Shown: positions 25,561-34,867, numbered from the stretch's first letter. The stretch is 64,000 nucleotides of DNA from Halovivax asiaticus JCM 14624 (GCF_000337515.1 NZ_AOIQ01000006.1:316265-380264), one strand, 5' to 3'. Notes: a model not told the origin generated them from the letters alone. Made by a program: numbers and translations.

Positions 25561-27050
25561 GCGAAATCACCGATCGAGACCTGGCTGTCATCACCGGAGC
25601 CATCGTCGTCGCTATCCACCTCTTCCTCGGGAGCGGCGTCACTATCCTCGGAGTTGCCACCGGCAGGTTCGATGTCGCTGCTCACAGCAGTCTCGTCGGC
25701 CCTCTCGCCATCCACGTCATCATCTGCGGCGTCTATCCCATCATCGCTCTCGGCAGCCGCCGGGGTCTCGACCGACGTCGACGAGTTATCCCCGTCGTGG
25801 GCAGGTTCGTTCGGTGAGTCAGCGTGCTCGGACGTCGAAGCTGGCGTCGATTCTTGCGGTGAATAGTCTTCGGTGTCGTTGCCCTCCGGCGGGGAGGAAC
25901 TGTCGTCGACGTCGGCGTCACCGATCGACGGGTGTCCGGTGAAGTCGAGGCCGTCTGCGTGCAAGGCGTCCCGAACGCGTCGTTCGACGGTCTCCCGAAC
26001 GGTGGAGTCGGCGACGGTGTCGTCGCGGACGGTCGCGTCGATCGTGAGTGCGCCCGGAGAGAGGTCGAGATCCCGGAGGCGGTCGGTGACGGCGGCGTCC
26101 GGATCGGCGAACGACACCTGGAGTTCGTCCGCCTCGTCCGGCAGGTCACGACGATCGTTCGCTCTGGCCACGAGCGCTCCCCGGTCGAGGGCGTACTCCT
26201 CGATCGGTGCCGGCGAGATCGGTTCGCCGTCGCCCTCGATCGTCACGATGACGACGGCGCCGTCGACGTCGTGCTGGGAGAGGCGTTCGCGGACGCGGTC
26301 GGCCCCCTCGTCGGCGGCCAGTTCGACGTCGACGAAGACGAACTCACGGGTGCCGGAGATCGCTCGGCGACGGATGGAGACGTCGTCCTCGAACGAGACG
26401 AGGTTGTAGCCACGGGCGTCTCGCTCGGCGGCGCTCGCCCGTTCGGTCGAGCCGCAGTAGGTCACCCAGGTGTCCGTGACCGTCTCGGTTCCGGGGGCGT
26501 GATTGTCGCCGAGCAAGACCGCGTCGAAGTCGACGGACGACTCCTCGAGGACGGCTTCGGTGTCCCACGTCGCGTGCGCGAACGGTTCGAAGAGGCCGTG
26601 TGCGACGAGAGCGGTCGAAGACGCTTCGTCCGGAACGGGCGAGAAATCGTACGTGAGGGCGTCTCGGCGGGATTCCGGGACGTAATCGAGTCCGTAGAAC
26701 GCGACGTCATCGACGACGACCGGGTCCCGTCCGAGTCGCGTCGCCAGGCCGAGATCGGCGAAGAGGTCGAGCCACTGGGCGTCACGCTTGGTCTCGTGAT
26801 TGCCGACGATAGCGAGAAACGGAATCCCCGACTGGTCGAGCGACCTGAGCACGTCGATGGTTCCCTGCAGATCGACGAGGCCGGGACGGCGGTCGTGAAA
26901 GAGATCGCCAGCGTGAATCACGGCGTCGACGTCGTCGATCGCGTCCTCGGTGACGGCCCTGAACGCGGAGAGAAAGTCCGTTCGGCGCTCGGGCGAATTG
27001 TACTGTTGATACCCGATGTGGGTGTCGCCCGTGTGAATCACCCGTGTCAT
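25557..27050 (-). CDS. mre11: DNA double-strand break repair nuclease Mre11
   Basis: Mre11 is a Mn-dependent exo/endonuclease acting with Rad50. Phosphoesterase motifs are present in order: HTGDTHIGYQQYN (I), HAGDLFHDRRP (II), VGNHETK (III) and LLGDNHAPG near residues 175-185. The catalytic and capping domains occupy about residues 1-370. The remaining 130 residues are an acidic, Ser/Asp-rich low-complexity tail. ATG 27050 gives the conserved start TRVIHTGDTH. The longer open frame upstream does not match the family. It is the first gene of the mre11-rad50 operon. Confidence 0.96.
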   Translation of the reverse strand: MTRVIHTGDTHIGYQQYNSPERRTDFLSAFRAVTEDAIDDVDAVIHAGDLFHDRRPGLVDLQGTIDVLRSLDQSGIPFLAIVGNHETKRDAQWLDLFADLGLATRLGRDPVVVDDVAFYGLDYVPESRRDALTYDFSPVPDEASSTALVAHGLFEPFAHATWDTEAVLEESSVDFDAVLLGDNHAPGTETVTDTWVTYCGSTERASAAERDARGYNLVSFEDDVSIRRRAISGTREFVFVDVELAADEGADRVRERLSQHDVDGAVVIVTIEGDGEPISPAPIEEYALDRGALVARANDRRDLPDEADELQVSFADPDAAVTDRLRDLDLSPGALTIDATVRDDTVADSTVRETVERRVRDALHADGLDFTGHPSIGDADVDDSSSPPEGNDTEDYSPQESTPASTSEHADSPNEPAHDGDNSSTSVETPAAAESDDGIDAADDDVDGERADETAVSSDIEPAGGNSEDSDAAPEEEVDSDDDGSGDDSQVSIGDFA

Positions 27051-27140
27051 TGCCGGGGCTTCGGGAAGTGGCCCTAAAGACGTTGCGCGACCGAGGTGAA
27101 AGTGACTCGCCGCGGCAAACGACCGGTCGAACGCCCTCAC

Positions 27141-27410
27141 TCAGGCGTCGATAGCCAGCGTGTAGAGACGCTTTCGGGCGTCGGTGAACGAGAACCGCGA
27201 GTCGACCACGTTCGCCTCCTCGAGTCGACTGATTGCGTATCGAACGGTCCGTGCGGGCAGGAGCGTTTCCTCCGCGAGTTGTTGCTGGGACATCGTGTCG
27301 TTGTACTCGAGCACCTTCGCGACGAGCTTCGCGCTCGGTGGTAACTCCCGAACGTCGTCCCAGCTTCCATGCGGGTCAGTGTCGGCCTGGACAGCTTCAG
27401 ATGCACTCAT
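27141..27410 (-). CDS. Small winged-helix transcriptional regulator
   Basis: This 89-residue protein is almost entirely a winged helix. ELPPSAKLVAKVLEYND leads into the helix-turn-helix MSQQQLAEETLLPARTVRYA and the wing SRFSFTDARKRLYTL. It resembles MarR/TrmB-type regulators with no effector domain. GTG 27413 immediately precedes ATG 27410. It lies between mre11 and the divergent PAN gene on the mre11 strand, 90 bp upstream of mre11. The target genes are unknown. Confidence 0.85.
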   Translation of the reverse strand: MSASEAVQADTDPHGSWDDVRELPPSAKLVAKVLEYNDTMSQQQLAEETLLPARTVRYAISRLEEANVVDSRFSFTDARKRLYTLAIDA

Positions 27411-27626
27411 CACCTACCGCTTGTGGATTCTGCTTAATAATATTTTCTGTTTGGATATATTCCCCATAGTAATCTTCCGTGGCAGTGAGTCGAGAACGGG
27501 CCACCGGTTCGCATCGGTACTGAGCACGGGAAGTCAGGCAACGGGGAACACGAGAGCGGACATCCGATTCTGCAGGAGAGAAGAACTGAAAGAGAACGCA
27601 ACTTCGGTAGCACCCACCCGAAACCT

Positions 27627-27632
27627 CTTAAG
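27627..27632 (+). promoter_or_regulatory. TATA-like box of the PAN gene
   Basis: CTTAAG, with a CGAAAC element 8 bp upstream, lies 24-29 bp before the PAN ATG at 27656. The spacing fits a leaderless transcript. Confidence 0.5.
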
Positions 27633-27655
27633 AAGGAATACCCTACGCAGGTGTG

Positions 27656-28870
27656 ATGACCGACACGGTGGACGACGTCGATCTTCCATACGAAGACGAG
27701 ACGTCCAAACAAGAGAAGATACAAACACTCGAGGAACGCCTGGAGATTCTCGAATCCCAGAACGAGGAGATGCGGGACAAACTCCTCGACGCGAACGCAG
27801 AGAACAACAAGTACCAGCAGAAACTGGAGCGACTCAGCCACGAGAACAAGAAGCTCAAACAGTCGCCGCTGTTCGTCGCGACCGTCCAGGAGATCACCGA
27901 CGAAGGCGTCGTCATCAAACAGCACGGCAACAATCAAGAGGCGCTCACAGAAGTCACGGAAGAGATGCATGAGGAACTCACGCCGGACGATCGGGTCGCG
28001 GTCAACAACTCGCTCTCGATCGTCAAATCGCTCTCGAGCGAGACCGATGTCCGCGCCCGCGTGATGGAAGTGACCGAGAGTCCGGAGGTCGGCTACGAGG
28101 ACATCGGCGGCCTCGAAGACCAGCTCCAGGAGGTCCGCGAGACGGTTGAAATGCCCCTCGACCGACCAGAGATGTTCGACGACGTCGGCATCCAGCCACC
28201 GTCAGGCGTACTGCTGTACGGCCCGCCGGGTACCGGCAAGACGATGCTCGCCAAAGCCGTCGCGAACAAGACCGACGCGACGTTCATCAAGATGGCCGGC
28301 TCCGAACTCGTCCACAAGTTCATCGGCGAAGGAGCCAAACTCGTCCGCGATCTCTTCGAAGTGGCCCGCGAACACGAACCCGCCGTCCTCTTCATCGACG
28401 AGATCGACGCCATCGCCGCCAAACGAACGGAGTCGAAGACCTCGGGCGACGCCGAGGTCCAGCGGACGATGATGCAACTGCTCTCGGAGATGGACGGCTT
28501 CGAAGATCGTGGCGACATCCGCATCATCGCTGCGACGAATCGCTTCGACATGCTCGATCGTGCGATCCTTCGCCCCGGCCGCTTCGACCGCCTCATCGAG
28601 GTGCCAAAGCCCGACGCCGAGGGACGCGAACTGATCTTCGAGATCCACACGCGCGACATGAACGTCGCCGACGACGTCGACTTCGCGGAGCTGGCCACAC
28701 TCGCCGAGGAAGCCTCCGGGGCCGACGTTAAGGCCATCTGTACCGAGGCCGGGATGTTCGCCATCCGAGACGACCGCACCGAGATTCGGATGGAAGACTT
28801 CCGCAGCGCCTGGGAGAAGGTCAACGCAGAATCCGACGGCGTGGCCGACGTCTCGAAGACCTTCGCCTGA
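27656..28870 (+). CDS. pan: Proteasome-activating nucleotidase (PAN) AAA+ ATPase
   Basis: PAN unfolds substrates and feeds them into the archaeal 20S proteasome. The protein has 404 residues. The order is an N-terminal coiled coil (about 20-70: LEERLEILESQNEEMRDKL), an OB domain (75-135), then the AAA+ module with Walker A GPPGTGKTML, Walker B VLFIDEIDA, the pore loop MAGSELVHKFIG and the arginine-finger region ILRPGRFDR. The C-terminus ends SKTFA. The penultimate aromatic resembles the proteasome-docking HbYX motif, but with Phe and a polar residue before it. GTG 27653 directly precedes ATG 27656. Confidence 0.95.
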   Translation: MTDTVDDVDLPYEDETSKQEKIQTLEERLEILESQNEEMRDKLLDANAENNKYQQKLERLSHENKKLKQSPLFVATVQEITDEGVVIKQHGNNQEALTEVTEEMHEELTPDDRVAVNNSLSIVKSLSSETDVRARVMEVTESPEVGYEDIGGLEDQLQEVRETVEMPLDRPEMFDDVGIQPPSGVLLYGPPGTGKTMLAKAVANKTDATFIKMAGSELVHKFIGEGAKLVRDLFEVAREHEPAVLFIDEIDAIAAKRTESKTSGDAEVQRTMMQLLSEMDGFEDRGDIRIIAATNRFDMLDRAILRPGRFDRLIEVPKPDAEGRELIFEIHTRDMNVADDVDFAELATLAEEASGADVKAICTEAGMFAIRDDRTEIRMEDFRSAWEKVNAESDGVADVSKTFA

Positions 28871-28940
28871 GGAATCGGGTTATCGCACCTGACCGGACTC
28901 GTCCACCACGTCTTTCCTATTCGACCGCCGTTTCGGACCG

Positions 28941-28948
28941 TTTTTACC
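28941..28948 (+). promoter_or_regulatory. TATA-like box of guaAA
   Basis: TTTTTACC lies 24-31 bp before the ATG of the GMP synthase glutaminase subunit, which is leaderless-type spacing. Confidence 0.5.
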
Positions 28949-28971
28949 TTCCGCGTCGCTACCGGACGTCA

Positions 28972-29526
28972 ATGACGAAGATCGTGGTCGTCGACAACCA
29001 CGGGCAGTTCACCCACCTCGAACAGCGCGCTCTGCGCGATCTCGGCGTCGAATCCGAGTTGATCGACAACGACACCCCACCGAACGAGATCGACGCCGAC
29101 GGCGTCGTCCTCTCCGGCGGACCCGACATGGGTCGCATCGGACAGAGTCCGGCCTATCTCGAGGAGGACGTTCCGGTTCTGGGCATCTGCCTCGGGATGC
29201 AGCTCATGGCCACCGAACTCGGCGGTACCGTCGGCAGTGGCGAGTACGGCGGCTACGCCGACGTCACGGTCGACATCGTCGACGACGAGGATCCGCTCGT
29301 CGGCTCGCTCGCCCCGGAAACCCGCGTCTGGGCGAGCCACGCCGACGAGGTGACGGGCCTCCCGGACGGCTTCGTCCGAACGGCGACCAGCGACGTGTGC
29401 GCCATCGAGGCGATGAGCGATCCCGATCGGGAACTCTTTGGCGTCCAGTGGCACCCCGAAGTCGCCCACACCGAAGCGGGGGACGTCGTCTTCGAGAACT
29501 TCGTCGACGTCTGCGAATCGCAGTAA
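28972..29526 (+). CDS. guaAA: GMP synthase subunit A (glutaminase)
   Basis: This 184-residue class I glutamine amidotransferase supplies ammonia to the separate ATP-pyrophosphatase subunit that converts XMP to GMP. The nucleophile Cys lies in VLGICLGMQLMA (about residue 80), and the His-Glu pair of the triad lies in QWHPEVAHTE (about residues 161-167). The oxyanion segment is VLSGGPDMG. In most archaea, as here, the two GMP synthase activities are encoded separately. No subunit B gene is in the window. Confidence 0.95.
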   Translation: MTKIVVVDNHGQFTHLEQRALRDLGVESELIDNDTPPNEIDADGVVLSGGPDMGRIGQSPAYLEEDVPVLGICLGMQLMATELGGTVGSGEYGGYADVTVDIVDDEDPLVGSLAPETRVWASHADEVTGLPDGFVRTATSDVCAIEAMSDPDRELFGVQWHPEVAHTEAGDVVFENFVDVCESQ

Positions 29527-29656
29527 CGAAACCCGATTCGAGAGTATTCTACCGATCGTAGTCGGTTTTCCAGGAAACCGGTAACAGGTACGGATCGAGA
29601 TGCCCAGCAGTCGATCGGTAACGAATCTAGGGGACTGTCCGTTACTGCCCGATCAG

Positions 29657-29794
29657 TCACACTGCCAGAAAGACGAGGTACGGCAGGCCGAACATGACGA
29701 TGGTCATGAGCGCGAGGATGATGCCGTAGCCGACGACGGTTCCGAGGCCGGTCAGCCAGGCAGGATGGTCGAACTGGGAAAGCGCGTCGGTCAT
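29657..29794 (-). CDS. Small single-span membrane protein (45 aa)
   Basis: This short frame, ATG 29794 to TGA 29657, encodes TDALSQFDHPAWLTGLGTV, then a hydrophobic stretch with GYGIILALMTIVMFGLPYL and a short end. The composition is a polar, acidic N-terminus and one or two membrane spans. It lies 53 bp downstream of the DUF3194 gene on the same strand and may be in that operon. It resembles short conserved haloarchaeal membrane proteins. No function is known. Confidence 0.7.
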   Translation of the reverse strand: MTDALSQFDHPAWLTGLGTVVGYGIILALMTIVMFGLPYLVFLAV

Positions 29795-29847
29795 ACCTGT
29801 ACGTTCGTCGATTGGCAGATAAACGTACCGGAGGGCAGTCGGACTGT

Positions 29848-30120
29848 CTACGACGCGTCCGCGAACAGATCGTCGACGGCCGACTGCGCCGTGCGTGCCG
29901 CCTCGTCGGCGACGACGTCCGGATCGGCTTCGTCGTCGGGTGCATTCAGATAGACGTCAACCCCGAGGACGCCCTCCTCGAAGGTGACCGTCACGTCCAT
30001 ATCCCGGACCGAAGACTGCTTGTACCGGTCGAAGATGATCCCCTCTGCGGCGTCGGCTGCCGTCTCGACGACGGTTTCGTCGGTCGGCTCGTCGGCCGCA
30101 TCCGAATCTGCGGTGGGCAT
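29848..30120 (-). CDS. DUF3194 family protein
   Basis: This 90-residue protein matches the archaeal DUF3194 pattern: ETAADAAEGIIFDRYKQSSV, then a strand DMDVTVTFEEGVLGVDVYLN and a C-terminal helix of Ala-rich sequence. In archaea the family sits beside prefoldin beta, as here, with its start directly abutting the pfdB stop. That implies joint translation and possibly a chaperone-linked role. The biochemical function is unknown. Confidence 0.88.
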   Translation of the reverse strand: MPTADSDAADEPTDETVVETAADAAEGIIFDRYKQSSVRDMDVTVTFEEGVLGVDVYLNAPDDEADPDVVADEAARTAQSAVDDLFADAS

Positions 30121-30516
30121 TTACGCGCCGCCAGCACCCGGGCCGCCCGGACCGGCCGGGCCGCCGCCCATGCCGCCACCGAGCAGGCCTTCGAGTTCCT
30201 CCTGCAGGCTCTCGAACTGCTGCTGGACGCGGTCTTCCTGTTTCTCGAGCGTCTCCAGTCGAATCTCGAGGTTCGAAACCTTCTCCTCGAGTTCGGACTC
30301 GGCCTCGTCGAACTCGGTCTCGACGAAGAGGTCACCGATCTGGCGATACATCGTCGTGTCCTCGTCGATCTCGTCGAGTTCGTCGAGGGCAGTCTCGGCC
30401 TCCTGCAGGCCCGACTCGGCTTCCTGCTTCTGGACGGCGACGGTCTGGGCCGTCTCCTGCAGGCCCTGCAGCTCTTCGATTTTCTCCTGTGCTTCCGGCG
30501 GCAAGTTACCCTGCAT
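30121..30516 (-). CDS. pfdB: Prefoldin subunit beta
   Basis: Prefoldin beta is the four-per-hexamer subunit of the jellyfish-shaped chaperone that passes unfolded proteins to the thermosome. The 131-residue protein starts [19 protein letters not shown]. It has two long helices forming the tentacle coiled coil (residues about 10-55 and 75-112) and a short beta turn with [17 protein letters not shown] between them. A Gly/Pro/Ala tail ([13 protein letters not shown]) follows. It precedes the DUF3194 gene without a gap. Confidence 0.96.
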   Translation of the reverse strand: MQGNLPPEAQEKIEELQGLQETAQTVAVQKQEAESGLQEAETALDELDEIDEDTTMYRQIGDLFVETEFDEAESELEEKVSNLEIRLETLEKQEDRVQQQFESLQEELEGLLGGGMGGGPAGPGGPGAGGA

Positions 30517-30620
30517 ACTCGCCGTGACGCCACCCGGACTGATAAACCCAAGCTTTGCCGCCGATCAGAACTGGCGGCTGGAGCGGCGAGCAGTACGGAA
30601 GCAAAACGCTGAGCGGCCCA

Positions 30621-30881
30621 TCAGTCGGCCGCTGCGATCGACTGGGTCCGTTCGGCGACGTCGACGAGCGTGAGCCAGGTGTTCGCGGCCGCGCGGAGGG
30701 CCGTGAGATCCGCCGCGTCGATCGTGAGTTCGACCGTAGATCCGTCCCTGGTGAGCCGTGTTTCTGAACGGTCGTCGTCGATAGCACCGACTTCCTGGTC
30801 GACACTCCGGGCGACGAGTCGAGCGCGACTCGCCGACGAATAGGAAAACGAGAGCGTCGTCTCGTGAACGCGCTCGGTCAC
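30621..30881 (-). CDS. pcc1: KEOPS complex subunit Pcc1
   Basis: Pcc1 is the small dimerising subunit of KEOPS, which makes the universal t6A tRNA modification. The 86-residue protein has the family layout: strand [20 protein letters not shown], then [20 protein letters not shown] and a C-terminal helix. It starts at GTG 30881, overlapping the rpoP stop by 4 nt (GTGA), which indicates translational coupling. The location directly after eL43 and rpoP is the usual archaeal context. Confidence 0.9.
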   Translation of the reverse strand: MTERVHETTLSFSYSSASRARLVARSVDQEVGAIDDDRSETRLTRDGSTVELTIDAADLTALRAAANTWLTLVDVAERTQSIAAAD

Positions 30882-31012
30882 TCGACGGAGACTTCTTTGA
30901 CGTCGCGGCTGCGCTCCTTCAGCAGTACGCGGTGACCGCAGTACGGACAGCGGACGCCGCCGTACTCGTCGAGCGTGACGTCGCGCTTGCAGCGTGAGCA
31001 CTTGTACGCCAT
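30878..31012 (-). CDS. rpoP: DNA-directed RNA polymerase subunit P
   Basis: RpoP (44 residues) is the archaeal counterpart of eukaryotic Rpb12. It carries a zinc ribbon: CSRC near the start and CPYC near the middle, followed by the basic LLKERSRD. It starts 4 nt after eL43 ends and overlaps pcc1. Confidence 0.96.
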   Translation of the reverse strand: MAYKCSRCKRDVTLDEYGGVRCPYCGHRVLLKERSRDVKEVSVE

Positions 31013-31016
31013 CGTG

Positions 31017-31295
31017 TTACTCCTCGTCGTCGCCGTCGGTTGCGAGCGCCGCGCGGATCGATCGGGTGACGGTCTTGCCGGCCGGTGTCTCCGGGCGGTA
31101 GGCACCACCGGTGAACGTCTCGCCTGTCTCTTCGTTCTTCCAGATGCCGGTCCCGACGCGCGTGACGTCGTCGCCGTCGACCGTCGCGTGCTCCATGTCC
31201 GACTCGATGTCTGCGATGCGTCGGCGGGCAACGCGGCCGTATCGAGCGCCGAAGCGGCCAGCACTGCCGACAGTCCCTCTGGTGTTCTCGGCCAT
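31017..31295 (-). CDS. rpl37ae: Ribosomal protein eL43 (L37Ae), zinc-finger cysteines absent
   Basis: The 92-residue protein has the L37Ae core: [20 protein letters not shown], then [18 protein letters not shown] and a C-terminal helix TRSIRAALA. In the family a C-x2-C...C-x2-C zinc finger brackets the GTGIW strand. Here the segment reads [19 protein letters not shown] and contains no Cys at all, so zinc is not bound. ATG 31295 gives the normal ribosomal start [12 protein letters not shown]. It heads the eL43-rpoP-pcc1 operon. Confidence 0.93.
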   Translation of the reverse strand: MAENTRGTVGSAGRFGARYGRVARRRIADIESDMEHATVDGDDVTRVGTGIWKNEETGETFTGGAYRPETPAGKTVTRSIRAALATDGDDEE

Positions 31296-31445
31296 AGTGG
31301 CTGCCTCTAGCCCTAGCCCACCAATAAACCTGTTGAGTCCGAACCGTCCTCCGCTCCGCCTCACAGTCGTCCAATCGGGCACTGCATCGTTGCATCCAAC
31401 AACTAGATAGAGACGTAAGAAACTCCCAGCGACGATTGACGGACT

Positions 31446-32171
31446 TCAGCCGTCGTCGTCGTATCCCTCTTCGACCAGCACGTCGTTCAGATCGTCACGA
31501 ACGCGTTCGCCCGTCTCGCGATCCCAGGCGGTCGTCACCACCCGGTTCTCCTGGACGCTCGACCCATCGCGCAGGAGCAGGCGAACGTTGCCGTCGTCGC
31601 CGGCGCGGGTGACCTTCGCCCGGAGACCCGATCGAGACCCCGTCCCGCCGGCGTCGATCGGTCCCGGAATGAGTTTCTTGACGTGCGGATGGCGGGCGAC
31701 GGTCTGGATCACCGCTCGTCCCGTTCGACCGCCGATGAGCGTCGAGTGACTGCCGCCGAGTTTCTCGGACGGCGGCGTCTCCACGACCGCGAGCGTCTGC
31801 TCGCCGCGGTGGGTTCTGACGTACTCGACCGGCTCCGGATCGTCGATCCGGTAGAAGTCGTGGTGGAGGTGACTCCGGACCGACCGGATCACGGTTCGAT
31901 CACCCGTCGCGTAGACGGCTTCCGGGCGTTTGCGCCGGATCTCGTCCGCCAGGCGGCCGGCGTAGTTTCGCAGTTCGGCACGCTCGCGCTCGCCGTCCTC
32001 GGGCGTCGTCGTGACGGTCGTCTCGCCGATGACGGTCTCCCCACGGAGGAGCGTCAGCGTCGCCCGATCGCGGTCGCACTCGAGGACCACCGCGTCGGTG
32101 TTCTCCTCGCGACAGACCAGACAGTAGTCGCCAGGTTTCTCGAGCGCCGAGCCACACTGACGGCACTGCAT
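31446..32171 (-). CDS. DUF2103 family zinc-finger protein
   Basis: The 241-residue product opens with a zinc-ribbon-like C-x2-C pair (QCRQCGSALEKPGDYCLVC). It then has an acidic beta segment and a C-terminal domain matching DUF2103 (SHSTLIGGRTGRAVIQTVAR, then HVKKLIPGPIDAGG). The latter is a conserved archaeal metal-binding family. A role in RNA or nucleotide handling has been guessed but not shown. It lies in a run of translation-related genes on the same strand. Confidence 0.85.
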   Translation of the reverse strand: MQCRQCGSALEKPGDYCLVCREENTDAVVLECDRDRATLTLLRGETVIGETTVTTTPEDGERERAELRNYAGRLADEIRRKRPEAVYATGDRTVIRSVRSHLHHDFYRIDDPEPVEYVRTHRGEQTLAVVETPPSEKLGGSHSTLIGGRTGRAVIQTVARHPHVKKLIPGPIDAGGTGSRSGLRAKVTRAGDDGNVRLLLRDGSSVQENRVVTTAWDRETGERVRDDLNDVLVEEGYDDDG

Positions 32172-32293
32172 ACCTCGGCTACCAACTCGGCGCCCAAAAC
32201 GCCCGCGCTTCCGGTCGCGGGATGTGAGGACCCTTCACCGCAGCTCGGTCACCACGCCTGGTCAAGTCACCCATCGCCGTTCGATCACCGCCC

Positions 32294-33664
32294 TCAGCCG
32301 AGCGAGACCGGATCGCTCTTCAGAAATTCCCGGAGGACGACGGTGGCGTACGCCCCGCTGGGGAGGCCGAAGGAGAGCGTGAGCGGCTCCGATCGGATCG
32401 AGAGGTCGGTCCGGACGAGGATCGCTCGACGCGTCCCCGACGACCGGTACGGATCGGGCAGGTCGAAATCGTCGTGTTCCAGTGACAGGTCCTGGAGGAC
32501 GGTGCGTTCGATCTCACCCTGTTCCCCGTCGGCCAGGTCGGTGTCTGTCCCGACGAGCGGCGCCGTGATGAACGCGCGGCCCCGATCGCAGTGTCTGGTC
32601 ACCGAGTCGACCCGGCGATCGGTCACGCGCTGTGTCCGATCGGGATCGGGGACGACGAGTCCATCCGGTGCGTCGGTATCGATGAAACAGACGACGTCGC
32701 CCGCCACGGGTCGGTCGAACGGCAGTCCTCGATCCAGTCGTTCGCTGAGCATCAGGTTGAACGCGTAGGACTGGGCCGCGTGGACGAACAGTCGCTGGAG
32801 GTTCGACGGGAATCGACCGAGTGCCTCGCGGAACGTCGTCTCGTCCGGGTCACTGTCCGACTCGGCGAGGACGTGCAGCAGCGAGCGTTCGTATCGGAGG
32901 TGGCCGGGGTACCGATCGAGCGCTTCGTCCCAGTCGCGCGTCTCGAGCAGGAACTCGCGCGCCTCGCGCGTCGACGCCGGTTCCGCCTCGTGTGGATTGC
33001 CGAGGTAGGCCATCACGGCGCCCTCCCAGTCGTCACGGAGGATCGCGAGCCCGACTTCGTGCGTGATCGGGCGATAGCTCCCGAATCGTTGCTGGCCGAA
33101 GAAGTTCGGAACGCCGACAGTCGTCGAGTCGGACGGCACGGAATCGGCGTCCGCCGGCGCCGACTGGGCGCCACCGAAGTCGGCGAGCGCGTCTCGAACG
33201 GAGCCCGCGGCGGTGGGATCGTCCGGGTCGGAGACGACGATCTCGAACTCGTTTCCCGCCAGATCGCCGAACGTCAGCGACCGGCCAGCCCGCCCGACGA
33301 CCTCGATGTCGGCGTTCGAGAGGGTCGGGAGGTCGGCCGGCTCGACGTCACGGATCGAGAACAGTTGCGTCGTGACGGCCCGTTTGTCCTTCGTCCCAGC
33401 CCACGAGACTCGCTCCCGACTAATCCCCACGGCATCCGAGAGGGCGGCGGCGAAGTCGTTCGTGTCCCAGCCGGTGAGCGTGGCCCGAACGACGAGTTCC
33501 GGGTACGCGTCCGGCGAGGAATCGACCGGTTCCGTCGAGAACTGTTCGCGCTCACGCACGCGGAAGTGGTCGTCCTGTGCGCGGAGCCGACCGCCGGTGC
33601 CGTCGCCGTCGCTCACGTAGTACTCGATGCCGACGGATCGTTCGGTCGGGTGGGCGGGACGCAT
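32294..33664 (-). CDS. truD: tRNA pseudouridine(13) synthase TruD
   Basis: TruD converts uridine 13 of tRNA to pseudouridine. The 456-residue protein has the conserved catalytic Asp in [14 protein letters not shown] (about residue 89). The inserted TRUD domain is recognised by [19 protein letters not shown] and later [19 protein letters not shown] 33664 gives the N-terminus [15 protein letters not shown]. It lies downstream of an esterase and pth2 genes on the same strand, all potentially co-transcribed. Confidence 0.95.
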   Translation of the reverse strand: MRPAHPTERSVGIEYYVSDGDGTGGRLRAQDDHFRVREREQFSTEPVDSSPDAYPELVVRATLTGWDTNDFAAALSDAVGISRERVSWAGTKDKRAVTTQLFSIRDVEPADLPTLSNADIEVVGRAGRSLTFGDLAGNEFEIVVSDPDDPTAAGSVRDALADFGGAQSAPADADSVPSDSTTVGVPNFFGQQRFGSYRPITHEVGLAILRDDWEGAVMAYLGNPHEAEPASTREAREFLLETRDWDEALDRYPGHLRYERSLLHVLAESDSDPDETTFREALGRFPSNLQRLFVHAAQSYAFNLMLSERLDRGLPFDRPVAGDVVCFIDTDAPDGLVVPDPDRTQRVTDRRVDSVTRHCDRGRAFITAPLVGTDTDLADGEQGEIERTVLQDLSLEHDDFDLPDPYRSSGTRRAILVRTDLSIRSEPLTLSFGLPSGAYATVVLREFLKSDPVSLG

Positions 33665-33758
33665 TGACGTCTTCCGGTTCACTGTGGAGGTGCTAAACCC
33701 GTTCGACTCGGGACGGACGTCGTCCCAGGCCGGCGGTCAGTCACCAAAGGAAGATTTG

Positions 33759-34412
33759 TCAGTCAGAGGCGTCGGAGACGACGTCATCGACGAGGTCACG
33801 GACCGCGTCCATCTCGTCTTCGATGACGCCGTGGCCCATCCCCTCGTAGATGCGTTCGTCCACGGTCGCGCCGAGGTCTTCGTACGCAGCGGTGGTGTCG
33901 TGAACCCGTTCGACGGGAATGTGTGGATCCTGATCGCCGCACCCGAAGAACGCGCGTGTGCCGGACAGATCGCCATCGTACTCGAACGTGGCTCCTTCCG
34001 GTCCGATCAGCCCACCGCTCAGCGCCACGACGCCGCCGTAGGACCGGGCGGTCCGCGCGCCGAACTCCGTCGCCAGACAGGCACCCTGGGAGAACCCGAG
34101 CAGAATCGTCCGTTCGGCGTCGATTCCGGCGTCCTCGATGGTCGATCGGACGGTGTCGAGCTTGTCGAGCGCCGAGGTCAGGTGCGGTTCGTTCGCGTCG
34201 ATCGGCGCCATGAACGACTGGGGATACCAGGTGCCACGCGCCGCCTGTGGCGCCAGGTACGCCACACCCTCCTGGTCGATTTCGGACGCGAAGTCGAGCA
34301 TGCCACGTGCGCGCGCTCCCCGCCCGTGGACGAGCAGGACTGCCGCCGACGCACCCGAAAGTGGTGGCCCTCGTCGCTCGACGGCCGTCTCTGCGTGCGG
34401 ATCCTCGGTCAT
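33759..34412 (-). CDS. Alpha/beta hydrolase (carboxylesterase/phospholipase type)
   Basis: The 217-residue protein has the alpha/beta-hydrolase fold of the carboxylesterase/acyl-protein thioesterase family. The oxyanion segment is VLLVHGRGARARGM. The nucleophile Ser is in LGFSQGACLA. The Asp is in FGCGDQDPHIP and the His in YEGMGHGV. The substrate cannot be read from the sequence. It lies between truD and pth2 on the same strand. ATG 34412 is preferred over upstream codons because family similarity begins shortly afterwards. Confidence 0.88.
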   Translation of the reverse strand: MTEDPHAETAVERRGPPLSGASAAVLLVHGRGARARGMLDFASEIDQEGVAYLAPQAARGTWYPQSFMAPIDANEPHLTSALDKLDTVRSTIEDAGIDAERTILLGFSQGACLATEFGARTARSYGGVVALSGGLIGPEGATFEYDGDLSGTRAFFGCGDQDPHIPVERVHDTTAAYEDLGATVDERIYEGMGHGVIEDEMDAVRDLVDDVVSDASD

Positions 34413-34528
34413 GGAGGAAGCCACGGGTGCCCGCCTCAAATTCCTTCGCGTGGCGGCGATCCCGTAGATCGATGCCAGCGAGCGGGACGTTCCAGGCTGT
34501 CAGCCCCCGGCGAGACGGACAGATCAAC

Positions 34529-34867
34529 TCAAAAGAGCGACAACTCTCCCGTCACCCGATCGACCGCATCGTCCGCAGCGGGGCCGACAGCCAGCGTCGT
34601 GACGGTTCCGGGCTCCAGTTGCGTGTGGCCGGCGTCGCGGACGATGGCGTTGGGGAGTCCCTCGCGATCGGCGATCTCGGACAGCTCGTGGAGTTCGCGT
34701 TCGCTCGTGGCCTTCAGAACGACCTTCTTCTGGCCGCCCGACTTCCACTCGCGGCGTCGGCTCGAGCCGGCCTTCTCGTAGGCCGAGAGCGAGGCGTGGG
34801 CCACCTGTGCAGCCAGCTTTCCGGTCCCCATTCCGATGTCCGTCCGAGCGACGATCGCCTGCTTCAT
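34529..34867 (-). CDS. pth2: Peptidyl-tRNA hydrolase Pth2
   Basis: Pth2 frees tRNA from prematurely released peptidyl-tRNA in archaea and eukaryotes. The 112-residue protein has the full family signature: [20 protein letters not shown], then [26 protein letters not shown] and [18 protein letters not shown]. The length is typical (about 115). It is the first gene of a minus-strand group with the esterase and truD. Confidence 0.96.
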   Translation of the reverse strand: MKQAIVARTDIGMGTGKLAAQVAHASLSAYEKAGSSRRREWKSGGQKKVVLKATSERELHELSEIADREGLPNAIVRDAGHTQLEPGTVTTLAVGPAADDAVDRVTGELSLF

